Source: Letharia columbiana (lineage: Eukaryota > Ascomycota > Lecanoromycetes > Lecanorales > Parmeliaceae). From it: 64,000 bases of DNA. The position numbers and the translations under genes were made by a program. Location: NCBI RefSeq assembly GCF_014066305.1, contig NW_023501053.1:142501-206500 (forward strand). The letters run 5' to 3'. Of this stretch, positions 12,021 through 22,581 are shown in pieces. How positions within the stretch are numbered: position 1 is the stretch's first letter; the number at the start of each line of letters is the position of its first letter. Under the pieces are notes generated by a model. It was not told where the DNA came from, did no database searches, and worked only from the letters and a program-made list of their open reading frames with translations.

Positions 12021-12176
12021 CAAAGGGATGCCTCAATGGCAGATGATATATCTTCATCAAAGGATGCACTTGTACCCGTGGAGAACCGTAGCCTATCGAC
12101 GACACTCATGGTACCCTGTGAGGGCTAAAATGTAACAATGCCATTCCACCAAAGCCTAGGCCGGCTGTCTCTGCGC

Positions 12177-12502
12177 CTAGTCAGGCCAATGTACACGCAC
12201 ACGGTCATCGGGCAGGTCCTTGGGCAGTTCCAGCTGCAAAGAGCCGTAGATTTGAGGGCACGGCAAGGCAGTTTCACCCGTTGGCTTATCTAGGACTGCG
12301 AGTAGAGCTCCGTATCCTGCCAGGCCAAAGGCAGCAGTGAAGATGTTGAATGCCTCTTTCTAGCAAATCAGCTCGGCCGTCGTCCTTTGAGAGACTCGGC
12401 CTAGCCGAGGGCCACGACGGCGAGAACAAAGATAACATGGCAGCACGAGAGAGCAAAGCATCTTACCGGCACGAACCATAGATTCTCAACTGTCGCATTC
12501 AT
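12177..12502 (-). CDS. Small spliced single-span membrane protein (72 aa), unknown
   Basis: Exons 12467-12502 and 12177-12359 are joined by a 107-nt intron (GTAAGA donor, GCTAG acceptor, phase 0). They give 72 residues beginning MNATVENLWFVP and continuing KEAFNIFTAAFGLAGYGALL. Residues 15-35 form a hydrophobic, Gly/Ala-rich helix that would span a membrane. The tail (ELPKDLPDDRVRVHWPD) is polar. The clean phase-0 splice and protein-like composition argue for a real gene, although it is too short for ordinary gene callers. I do not recognise the family. A small inner-mitochondrial-membrane or ER protein is possible. A further 5' exon could exist, because the frame stays open upstream and an acceptor-like CTCCAG lies just before the ATG. 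It is convergent with the coiled-coil gene. Confidence 0.6.
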
Positions 12503-14133
12503 GTCCCAGCCCTGGAGACCCGAGGTGATTTGAGATTGAAGCCAAGGGTAGCATATCTCGGGGAGAGGGAAGGAAGAAGAGGACCAACATTGTAACATCC
12601 TAGCACATGAGATGATGGTGTGTGAGTACAGTTCATGGTTCTCCAAATTACCTTGCTGGCCCATTAATAACAACAATTCATTCCTTCAGATATCAAGGAT
12701 CCTGAAATGTCAAGCGAGCCGAGTCGGGCATTCTCACGAGCGTTGTCATTCAAGGCCTGAGGGCAAGAGTACATGGAGGATTGTTTTTATTGTAGAGATG
12801 CGTAATCACGGATCACGAATCACGAATCACGATGATTGAGGGGTTTGCTCCGCCTTTTGAGTTCCACATTGACGAGTGATGTAATCCTTATCACTTGGCA
12901 CTGTTTCCGAATTCCAGGTACAGGGATGAAATTTGGTTCAGATAGAGTAATGATGAGAAGATCTCTTCGCCTCATTTTATATTAGAGTAGACCATCGTCC
13001 TGAAACATTGCTGATACTTGGGTATAACTCGTAACGAAGAGTGGGCTGTGCTGTGTATGTGGAAATGAAGTGCGACGTATTCCGTAAGTCCTCGAGTCTG
13101 AACAACAGAGCCGACATGGATGTGCGTATATAACAACAACGCAGTAATACGAAGGGAGTAGAAAGTTGGATAAGAAGTGGTCGGTAGATGAAGTGATGAA
13201 AAGATGAAGATAATGATGATGATGACAACGACGATGATCCAATAGGTGTGAAAAAAAGAACCCAAAGGATTATTAGATCTTCTAGGGCTGATTCCGGAAG
13301 TCTGCCCTGAGGTGGTCCCTGCTTTTAAGCGAGGAAAGGCTATCCCTTAAGGGACCTTAGACGCTGAGCCTTGCCGATGCGCCGGAGCAGCAGCCTCAGC
13401 CTCGTTTGCTTTCCCCAGCATGCGAGCTATTATCATTCTTTATTACTCTACTGTAAGTAACAATAATAATAGCATACCTAGAGCAGCAGTATGTTCCTCG
13501 TCAACACCGAGCTCTCCTCCAAAACGCATGTCCCTTTGCCTCGGTCAATCTCAAACCAAGCTCTGTCATTATCCATTTGATCATCAATCTCAAACAAACC
13601 CCTCGGGCATTTCTTCCCCTCCAAACAAGCGCCATTGTTCTTACCCTTCAATACATGTTTTTCAGCATTGACCAGGGGTGCGGCGTTGTAATATCCTTAG
13701 CCCAGACCCCACCAAAAGAACCCCCCGTACCTGACACTTTACCTCATCGTTAACTACTGCTATTCCTTGCCTCTGCGAGCAACCATTCAACTCTCTAGAA
13801 GCATCACACTACCTTACATTCTGCATATCATCATTCCACCAACCTTTCCCAATCAGCCTCGTCCCCAACAAGAGCCTCATACAGCGATCCACCTCCCACC
13901 TTACCTCGATGGGAATCCAGCCTTTTGCAGCAATGGGCCCAAGATCAGCCTTTTGACGCCTCGTATACGAACCCCATACCTATGCTGATCTCGTTCTCTC
14001 AATCTCAAAATTTCCCAACCCTGGGTTCTCTACACTTTGGTGGCGGAGATAGGTCCAGTGGGTCAACGGTCTGGTGAAAAGCCAATCGAAATACCGATTC
14101 GATTAGACCCATATTAATCTCCCGCTGGGCAAG
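12503..14133. other. Long promoter/5' UTR region
   Basis: About 1.6 kb without a supported gene. The right half (about 13400-14130) is C/T-rich with few purine runs, a typical long leader of a fungal regulatory gene, here the 1422-aa C2H2 gene. Short ORFs in this leader could act as uORFs but show no coding signal. Tandem ATCACGA units lie near 12811-12833. Confidence 0.45.
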
Positions 14134-17100
14134 ATGTCTACCACGCATTCAACGTCTCCAACCGCTGGTCAAAGCTCCCATCCAGTCGGGTTCAACCAGC
14201 AAACCTACTACGACCCATTCTTCCCATCTTCCCCAAGCGAGGAACAGCTGGTCCAAATAGACGGTGATCATTCTCCAAGTCACTACTCCTACCAGGCTAC
14301 ATCACCACCGCCTCATACCTCCACGGCCGCCGACGCCAGCCCTCGGCATTCCAAAACCCCTCCCCACCACTACAACCACCTACAACTGTCCTCACAAACC
14401 CTTCCCTCCAACAGCTTCCATTCGCCCGATTCTCCGCATTCCGAACTGGAATCCGAGAATCCAAATGCTGCTCATGCCTTCTTAAGCCCTAATGCATATG
14501 TATCGGACAATGGATACAGCGGGTCGAGCGAGCATACTACAAGTCCAGACTTTGGCAGCGGCTTCTACTTAGAAGACGACTTTGGCCTGCTGGAGAACCC
14601 AAACCAGGACGTCGGTTTGAATGATCCGGCCTCGTTTCAGAACAGCCACCTGCCACAGGACAGCGCCGATATCGACAGCCCACACAACTCTAATTACACA
14701 CGCACCTCCCTCGGAGCTGCTACCCTCTCATCACATCTTATGAGCCCCGTTTTGACGAATTCCGACGCACCTGGATCAAGACAGGCCACCGCCAGTCCAC
14801 CAGCGATGGAGGGAGGATATGCCAAACACGAGTTATTTCCCGGAACGATGCCTCCCGGGTATTCTATCAATGACATGCAGCAAGGGAATGCGAACCAGGT
14901 TCAACCCATCAGCGCAGTGCAACAAACAACGCCGACGCTGACAGAAAGTTCGAAAGGCACAAGCCCCGACCTCTCCTCTGCTGTGCCACATGTCATGCGC
15001 CCACCAAGTCCTGTTGTACGCATCGAGAGCTATACCCGAGGAGACTCCCCAGCTCGGGGAGCGGCGCTGCTAGGTCGGAGCGGCAGCAAACGAAGTCGGG
15101 CCGGAAGCGCCTCGTCACACCTTGCTGTACAAAATGATCAGGATGACTACGAAGAGGACGATGATATGCATAGTAGGGGCGCGTCAATCGGTGGCCGATC
15201 AGGCCTGGACCCCGAATCGAGATTTAAAGTCAGCAACATAGACTTACCTAACCTCAGGGACCAGGAGGAGAATGCGCAGATAGCAATGAAAAACACAGAT
15301 GTGGCGGAGTGGCTTGCCGGTAGCGAGCCGGGTAGCGAGGATGCGCATGATGCTGCACCACGAAGGCCGTCACAGACGAACAAACGGCAAAGGGCGAGGA
15401 GTACGGGAGCTCAGAGCCTGTCACATGCCAACCTGGAGAGCTTCAAAGCTTCTGTTGTAGACGCGCATATACCTGGACCTGGAGTACTAATAAATGAGGA
15501 AAGTGGCGACGAGGATGAAGAAGATGAGAATGAGGCAGCAAGTATCGACGATTCGCCTCCACCAACCACAGCATTAGGCGAGCCTGTCAATGACACCCCT
15601 GGAGAGGCCAAACCTGGGGTATACGATGAGCTGCCCAACCAACCCCCGCTCTACCGTGCGAAAGTATGGCAAGACCCGCTCTACGATAGTTCAGACCCTG
15701 GTATTAAGACGCAGCCAGAAACCGCGAACGCTGCCATCATGAGATTTCAAGAGCGAGCTGGAGATATCGAGACGCTCTCTCGTGTTGCTACGTGGGGCAC
15801 ACGTCGCCTCAGCGAGTCAGACCTCGAGGGCCTATTTCGCCATTTCACTTTCAATGAAAAGCTTGCCGAAAAGATCAAAGGGAAACGTGAGAGAAGCAGT
15901 AGCTTTCTTCAGCAAGCAGCTGCAAAGCTCGTACCAAGAAGAGCAAGTATGTTGAAGCGCGAAGAAAGTGATGCATCAAACCAGCAAGCGGCTCGTCCGT
16001 CACCGCTGGAACATTCAAGAAATGACAGTTCTGGAAGCCGCAAAGATAGCCTGGGGATTCCACAAACACCAAAGGGACTTCAAAGAATGACGAGTTTAGG
16101 CAAAAGGCCCAAATCGCCTAGGATCAACACTGGGAGTGCTGTGGCCGCAATGGCCTTCCAGGCTGGCGCTCTTGGCGCCGGCGGTTCCGTCAGCGCAACG
16201 GCGACATCTTCTCCTACTGGGTGGCCGACACCGAAGAACCAGTTGAAGCGTCCCAGGAGTCGCACTGATATGAATGCCCTGGGTCTCCAGAGACCTTCCT
16301 CGTCAAATACGGATCTTGGTCTAGCTGAACTTTGGAACAAGCAAGGAGGACCCCCGCTACCATCGCTTGCATCGCCTGTCAAGAATGAAGATTCATACCT
16401 TAGCCTTCAGGACGCTGAGGACGAAGATGAAGAGGAAGGAGCTGAAGACGCTGGTGTCATAATGGACCTATCCATCCGACCTGATACGATCGTTCCCACA
16501 CTCGACGGCTTCAAGTCCAATATACGACAACTTAATCCACGGTTACCTCTATTCATGTTTGATCGAATCGCGCAAGAGCAATTACGACGGTTCAAGAAGC
16601 TCATGGATTTCAAGATCAAGCATGCACAGGCACTTAGCATAGGTAAATGTCAATCTGGTAAACATTGCACCGAGTTGGGAGGCGAGCCCACATATCTGCC
16701 ATCGAAGTCAAGCGGCAGAGAGCCTGAGACGACTCACACCGGTTTCTCGGTTGCCGGCCTGGGACAGTCTGATGAGGACGTGAACGCCTTGGCCGAAGGG
16801 ATTGTTACCCCTGCACAGTTTCCTCCGGGGGTACCCATGCCACCTGTCAAACGCCTCCCCGCAGAGTTCGAATGCTCGCTATGCTTCAAGGTCAAGAAGT
16901 TCCACAAGCCATCCGACTGGTCAAAACACGTCCATGAAGATGTCCAGCCTTTCACCTGCACCTTCGCCTCTTGTGCCGAGCCCAAGTCTTTCAAGCGCAA
17001 GGCCGATTGGGTCAGGCATGAGAATGAAAGGCATCGCCAGTTGGAGTGGTGGATGTGCAACATGAACGATTGCGCGCACAAGTGTTATCGCAAAGACAAT

Positions 17101-18402
17101 TTCGTCCAGCACTTGGTTCGAGAACATAAGCTTCCTGAGCCCAAGGTGAAGACGACCAAGAACGGCAAGCCTGCTGTACGAGGTCCGTCAAGCCAGAAGG
17201 CTCGCGTCAAGCACGGAGATGAGGAGGACTCCAACGACGAGATCGACCAAGTATGGAAGCTTGTTGAGGAATGCAGGCATGAGACGCCAAAGAACCCCAA
17301 AGACGAAGCTTGCAAGTTCTGTGGCAATATCTGCAACAGCTGGAAGAAGCTTACTGTGCATCTCGCCAAGCACATGGAACAGATCAGCATGCCGGTCCTT
17401 GGGGTTGTGAGGCAGAAAGAGGTCACATCCGAGACTATCATTAGCCCCATTGAACAGCGCGTGATCTCTCAGCAGAACAGCATCTCGCCAACTGCACAGA
17501 GTCCGTTCACTCACACTAGCTCCTCTTCCATTTCTCCATTTGGTATGCCAGTGGGAAGTGTAGGTGAATTACCTACTGGGTTTACTGCGATGACACCTCA
17601 GAACAGTTACTTTGCAGGAGCAACGGAGCCACAGACCATGAACTACCAGCAGCGAGTCTCTCCAAATACGTACCCTCCACCAGGACATGCACAACACCTG
17701 GCCGCAAGTTACGCCCAGCAGCATCGTGGAAGTGCAAGCGGAAGCCCGTTTCCCATGCCGCACTCGCATGCTCCTCTGTCCCACTCGCAAGCTCCAATGT
17801 CGGACTATAATAGCTCCTTCGGTGCATCACCAGCACCTCAATTCAACCCGGTCAACGCAAGCAGCAGCGGCTTTACCCATCCTCAGCAGGCGCAGCCTCC
17901 AACTCAAAGCCCCGAGAACATACATGGCGGTCTCAAGCCACCTACCTCCCAACCACGTGCGATGCCTTACGACAACGGCGAGGGGTTTCAATATGTGCCT
18001 CAGCAACAGCAGGCGTTTAGTCCGATTGAAGGGAATGCTTACCAATTTGGCAATGCGACACCCAGCTCGTACCCGCAACTGCAGACTTCTCCACAGCCCC
18101 CGTTCACACAACACTCACCTCCGCCAGCGTCGTACCAGCAACAGACTTCTCCGCAGCCTCCGTATCAGCAACAAAGAAGTCCACCAAGCTCATACTCGCA
18201 ACAACAGCAGCACATGGGTGCCCCCGCACCATCGTACACTACACACCAAAGCTCGATCAGCGGCGGATTGCCAATGACATACGATCAAATGGGGCATATG
18301 CAGGGCTACCCGCAAGGGGGCCATAATGCACCTTCGTATAATCATCAACAGCAACAGCAACAGCAACAGCGTCAACAAGGTTACCCATATGGTCAGCATT
18401 GA
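14134..18402 (+). CDS. Large C2H2 zinc-finger protein (1422 aa), putative transcription regulator
   Basis: A single uninterrupted frame. Residues 1-480 are Ser/Pro/His/Gln-rich and disordered, with acidic patches. A conserved middle section runs about 500-860 and includes RVATWGTRRLSESDLEGLF, NTGSAVAAMA, TPTLDGFKSN-type and RIAQEQLRRFKKLMDFKIKH stretches. A C-x6-C motif (KCQSGKHC) precedes the zinc region at about 910-1090. Fingers there include FECSLCFKVKKFHKPSDWSKHVH, then FTCTFASCAEPKSFKRKADW with VRHENERH, then CNMNDCAHKCYRKDNFVQHLVREH, then CKFCGNICNSWKKLTVHLAKH. The last 330 residues are Gln/Pro/Ser-rich and end in a polyglutamine run. The core agrees with a family I recall as conserved across Pezizomycotina and called C2H2 finger domain protein. 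It is probably nuclear; the target is unknown. Confidence 0.92.
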   Translation: MSTTHSTSPTAGQSSHPVGFNQQTYYDPFFPSSPSEEQLVQIDGDHSPSHYSYQATSPPPHTSTAADASPRHSKTPPHHYNHLQLSSQTLPSNSFHSPDSPHSELESENPNAAHAFLSPNAYVSDNGYSGSSEHTTSPDFGSGFYLEDDFGLLENPNQDVGLNDPASFQNSHLPQDSADIDSPHNSNYTRTSLGAATLSSHLMSPVLTNSDAPGSRQATASPPAMEGGYAKHELFPGTMPPGYSINDMQQGNANQVQPISAVQQTTPTLTESSKGTSPDLSSAVPHVMRPPSPVVRIESYTRGDSPARGAALLGRSGSKRSRAGSASSHLAVQNDQDDYEEDDDMHSRGASIGGRSGLDPESRFKVSNIDLPNLRDQEENAQIAMKNTDVAEWLAGSEPGSEDAHDAAPRRPSQTNKRQRARSTGAQSLSHANLESFKASVVDAHIPGPGVLINEESGDEDEEDENEAASIDDSPPPTTALGEPVNDTPGEAKPGVYDELPNQPPLYRAKVWQDPLYDSSDPGIKTQPETANAAIMRFQERAGDIETLSRVATWGTRRLSESDLEGLFRHFTFNEKLAEKIKGKRERSSSFLQQAAAKLVPRRASMLKREESDASNQQAARPSPLEHSRNDSSGSRKDSLGIPQTPKGLQRMTSLGKRPKSPRINTGSAVAAMAFQAGALGAGGSVSATATSSPTGWPTPKNQLKRPRSRTDMNALGLQRPSSSNTDLGLAELWNKQGGPPLPSLASPVKNEDSYLSLQDAEDEDEEEGAEDAGVIMDLSIRPDTIVPTLDGFKSNIRQLNPRLPLFMFDRIAQEQLRRFKKLMDFKIKHAQALSIGKCQSGKHCTELGGEPTYLPSKSSGREPETTHTGFSVAGLGQSDEDVNALAEGIVTPAQFPPGVPMPPVKRLPAEFECSLCFKVKKFHKPSDWSKHVHEDVQPFTCTFASCAEPKSFKRKADWVRHENERHRQLEWWMCNMNDCAHKCYRKDNFVQHLVREHKLPEPKVKTTKNGKPAVRGPSSQKARVKHGDEEDSNDEIDQVWKLVEECRHETPKNPKDEACKFCGNICNSWKKLTVHLAKHMEQISMPVLGVVRQKEVTSETIISPIEQRVISQQNSISPTAQSPFTHTSSSSISPFGMPVGSVGELPTGFTAMTPQNSYFAGATEPQTMNYQQRVSPNTYPPPGHAQHLAASYAQQHRGSASGSPFPMPHSHAPLSHSQAPMSDYNSSFGASPAPQFNPVNASSSGFTHPQQAQPPTQSPENIHGGLKPPTSQPRAMPYDNGEGFQYVPQQQQAFSPIEGNAYQFGNATPSSYPQLQTSPQPPFTQHSPPPASYQQQTSPQPPYQQQRSPPSSYSQQQQHMGAPAPSYTTHQSSISGGLPMTYDQMGHMQGYPQGGHNAPSYNHQQQQQQQQRQQGYPYGQH

Positions 18403-19534
18403 TATATAAGCCTGTCGATTCCTAGTGGGTGTAACTATTCTACGAAGATTTACGATGGTGGAATGTACGACGTTGATAGATGATGATTGTGTAGATATGT
18501 TGGCTCTTTAGAATTTGCCGGATAGAGTCGTCACCCCTGGCTTGAATCTTTTTGTTTTTGGTATTTCATGTATGTTTTCCCATGTTTTCCCATTGCATAG
18601 CCTGTAGGATAGTACTGCAATATACCACATATGATGCGAATAGTATCATGTCATATAACCATGATTATGTTTTCGAGGCGAAAAAGCTTTACTCCGTACA
18701 TTCTAGGTTGCTCAATTGGTAGGAATGAAGATACATCCGTACTACTGCTAGAGAAAGAAGAATCGGGCTATCTCTCAGGACGATTGCTTGGAAGATAGAT
18801 TGTGTCCAAGTCAGTACCGCAGGCAATCAAATCCATGTGGATTGCCGCGCGTAGCCAATGAGCGTTGTGCGAAGGGTAATTTGGAGGTACCTCCGTAAGT
18901 TCGGTCAAGAGGATTGAGGGGTTTCTGCGCCCCGAAGATAGAAGGAGAACCAGGCAACCACACACACACACACACCTTTCCGGCGGTGCACATATCTGCA
19001 AGCTTCACTCTTTCCCAGCTCCACAATTCTTTCACCGAAGTTGCACAGAATCATCTTATCTTCCAGTCAAATGTCGACAGCTAATATGCTGACATTGTGC
19101 GACGTATGATATTTTGCTCCGACATTCTCTAGCGCGACATCCGGTCCAAAAGTACACCAGGAAATGAAGGGAAATGAGGAGACCGGATGCGTACCTGCAT
19201 GGTAAGAATAATAATCAACGCGGGTCTCTCTTGTCACTAGAGAAGGCTGTGCAGTGTGATCGGATTGCTAGTATTAGTGCCCACCTCCCCTCCCCCCATC
19301 CGCCCTCAATTTTGGACAGCTTGCACAGCTGGGAGAATGTGTCCGTCCGCATTCGCATTGCCTCAATTGCGGAGCGAACCCCCAAACACATAGCACTGAT
19401 AGCAGCAACTATTACCGTTCAGGCGCCATCGCTTTAGTCACAATTTACGCATCCTAACATCGCAAGCAGGCATGTCGATTCGATCACGTCGTAGCGTTTG
19501 ACCTTGACCTTGAACTTCGCCTACTATCTCCATC
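18403..19534. other. Intergenic region with a CA microsatellite
   Basis: No gene is supported. A (CA)n tract lies at about 18959-18975. The left end is the 3' UTR of the 1422-aa gene and the right end the promoter of the next C2H2 gene, both on the plus strand. Confidence 0.45.
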
Positions 19535-22500
19535 ATGACGCCTTCCAGGAAAAGGCCGTATGTTGATGCCGAGGCTCAGCCGGAGGTAGACAGAATCCAT
19601 CACCATGCCACTGCAAAAAGAAACCCCCGGCAAAAGTTGAGCATGGCTGATTTGACTACGTGACAGTTTCATTATGGTCGCAGCAAAAGACATAACAGAT
19701 CTCAATATGGATACCATCAATTACAGCATATGAATCTTCCGTCAACCTCCATCGCTATTGACCCTGCTCTTGAAGCTTACACCAACACGGCCTCTTCGTC
19801 GAGCGCTGACCTTAACCAATTGCTACTCCCCACCCCTGGTCTTGAAGGACCCACATCACCACGACCCGCTTACCCACGCCAGATCAATGATCTGGAACCA
19901 CTTACTCAAGACGCACAATCGGGTTCCGTAGGACATCAGGAGCCAGAGCCGAATCCATCACTCAACTCTTACCCCGAACCGTGGAATCCGCAATTTGTCA
20001 ATGGAGGACCTTTCCAGTATCCTATGAGCCGCGCTTATTCCGGCGCCTGGGGACGAATGAACTATCCGGTTCCCAGACCACAGCATTGGCCTCACTCTGC
20101 TTCTGAGATGGACTGTAGCGTCTCGGGAAGATATCCCCCTGACTCTGCATATTACACCAAAAGTCCCGCAACCCAGTCGATCTTCAGTGGTGAGTTTCCC
20201 GCCTCGAGTCAGCAAAGCCTTAACGGAGCCATGAACGCCATGGAGCTTCCGAGCGACCAGATACCGTACATGCTCTATCCAACTGAGAGACCCTCGCAAG
20301 TCTCTCAAGAGGCTCAATGCTCCTATGCTGAGCGACCCTATGCAGAGCATCAGATCGAGAATAGTGTTGAATGGGGTTGCAAGGAGTGTGGACCGCGAAT
20401 AGTTATCAAGAACAAGTCAGAATCCAAGTATGTCCAACCTTAACTCTAGCTTCGACTGTCAATGACTGACATGGGACAGCAAACACAAACTTCGCCATGA
20501 GAAACCATTCAAATGCGAAGTAGCAGGCTGCAACAGAAAGACGGGTTTCACCACCAAGAACGACCTGGACAGACACAAGAAGAGTATTCACCAAGTCTAC
20601 ACTGGCAAATCTTTCATGTGCGCTGCACCTCACTGCGCCAAGAAGAACAAGATTTGGCCACGTGCGGACAACTTCCGGCAGCACATAAAACGCCTGCACA
20701 CTGATTGGAATCATCAAGAGCTTATGGACAAGTCAGTAGATCTCTTCGAAGTCGCGCACTCGATGAAAAGGTATTGATAGTGCCGTAGGTCCTGGGAACG
20801 TGGATGCTCTATGACTCAAGGTGGTTCTAGGCGCGGTCTTATTCATTCGTTAGAGCTCTGCCAGCAAAGCATTTATGAAGATGATGGTACCACAGAAAAT
20901 GATATGCCGTATTTGGTGACTCTGCCAGAGATCGATGACTCTTCTAATGTCGACAGTATCTCGACTCCGTATCAACAAGGCAATGCGTATATGAGCGCTA
21001 TGTCTCAAGACTCGGCCAATCTGTATAGTGCCTCGAACCAGGACGTGGGAGACCTCATGGACTTAGACCAGGAACTAATCGACCAGTACCAGAGGGTAAT
21101 GGCTCCAGACGGCCAGTATGTTCCTCCAGCGCCGGAGCGATGCCTTGCCACCCCGGGATCAAGTTTTGCAAAGCTCTCGCCACCGTCCAGAAGACAGCAG
21201 CCGGTAGTCCATCACCCAAAAGATTTCCCAGATGGTTCAGCATGGGCCGATGCTCGAGGGTCGCAAACAACAAACACTGATAGATCGCGGACTTTGGCAA
21301 TCTCAGCTGACGAGGCATCCCAAGCCATAGCTTCGGATCTCAGCAAAGCTGACCCGCGAAGTAAGGAAGAAATGGAATTGGTCATCAGGACCAGTGTTCT
21401 TAGTCTACTGAGTGCCAACAAGAGTCGGAAACGGAACCCTCAAGATTCGCCTTGCAGGGAGCTTACGGATCCGGAAAAGCAGCTTCAGTGTCGATTCTGC
21501 CACAAGAAGAAGAAGACTCAGTGTGATCTCACGTACGTTACTGCTTCGCCTTTCTGAACCTTCCGGCGTGGAGGCATTAGTGAGATACGCTAACGTCGAC
21601 AGCAAACACCTTAAACGCCATACCCGTCCCTACGGCTGTACCTACACCAACTGCCCACGCCGCTTCGGCAGTAAAAACGACTGGAAACGCCACGAAAACA
21701 GTATGCACTACCAAGTTGAAGCCTGGAAATGCGCCGAACCCAAGATTTCGGACGGCTCCGACTTCGCCACGACCAGAGGCAAACACTCAGGGACCATCGA
21801 GACTACCACCCGGAAACAATGCGGCCGTCTCCGTTACCGCCGCGAACTATTCATGACCCATCTGCACGAAGAACACAATCTCGCCGGCCGTGAACACGAG
21901 CAGTACGTCAAAGACCAATGTAAGAAGCGCCGCGTGGGTCGGAATGGCCAATGCGGCTTCTGGTGCGGTTTCTGCCAGACGGTCGTTCGGCTCGAGAAAA
22001 TGGGTATCGAGGCATGGGATGAGCGGTTCAATCATATCGATGATGAGCATTTCAAAAAAGGCACCAGAGTCGAGGATTGGGTGCCGCTGGAAGGGGAAGT
22101 GCCGAGGGGGGCGTTGGAACTTGCAGAGGTGTGTGATCCCGAGAAGGAGGCGAGAGAAGCGGAGGAGGAGAGAGGCAGTGATGAGGAGGATAGCGGGCCG
22201 GATGCCGATGGGGATGGGAGTGGGGACGGGGATCTTGTTGTGTTGGAGGCTGGTGGAATGGAGGAGAAGACGGCGAGGGCGAAGGCTGCTGCTATGGCAA
22301 GAGCTCGGCGTCTACCGAATGTGGCTGGACCAGTGGTTAAGGGGAAGGTGAGGAGGCTGTGGTATTGCGTGAGTTAACTTTTCCCATGTTTCTTCTTTGT
22401 TTCAGGAGTAGGGCGTTCCTCCCGTAGCGCTCGCTAACTCACAGGACAGTGCAGATGCGGCGACGCCGAGCTCAGCCGCGATACGGATCTGGTATGCTAC

Positions 22501-22581
22501 ATGGAAGGATGCAATCACCAGCGATGCGATAGATGCAGGGTCATGGACCGGAGGGTGGGCGACGCATCGTATGCCGCCTAG
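19535..22581 (+). CDS. C2H2 protein with two separate zinc-finger blocks (901 aa)
   Basis: Six exons (19535-19585, 19667-20427, 20480-20731, 20789-21532, 21603-22368, 22450-22581) keep frame at every junction. The start MTPSRKRPYVDAEAQ is basic. Residues about 253-350 hold the first block: CKECGP, HKLRHEKPFKCEVAGC, TKNDLDRHKKSIH, CAAPHCAKKNKIWPRADNF and RQHIKRLH. After about 230 disordered residues a second block starts at about 586 (CRFCHKKKKTQCDLTKHLKRH, GSKNDWKRHENSMH, VEAWKC, LFMTHLHEEHN, CGFWCGFCQTVV). An acidic linker (EEERGSDEEDSGPDADGDG) leads to a Cys/His tail in the last exon (WYCCRCGD, CYMEGCNHQRCDRC). The last acceptor was chosen at GACAG (22449) because it joins WYC to CRCGD in frame. 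It is probably a nuclear regulator. The two blocks could reflect fusion of two ancestral genes. Confidence 0.88.
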
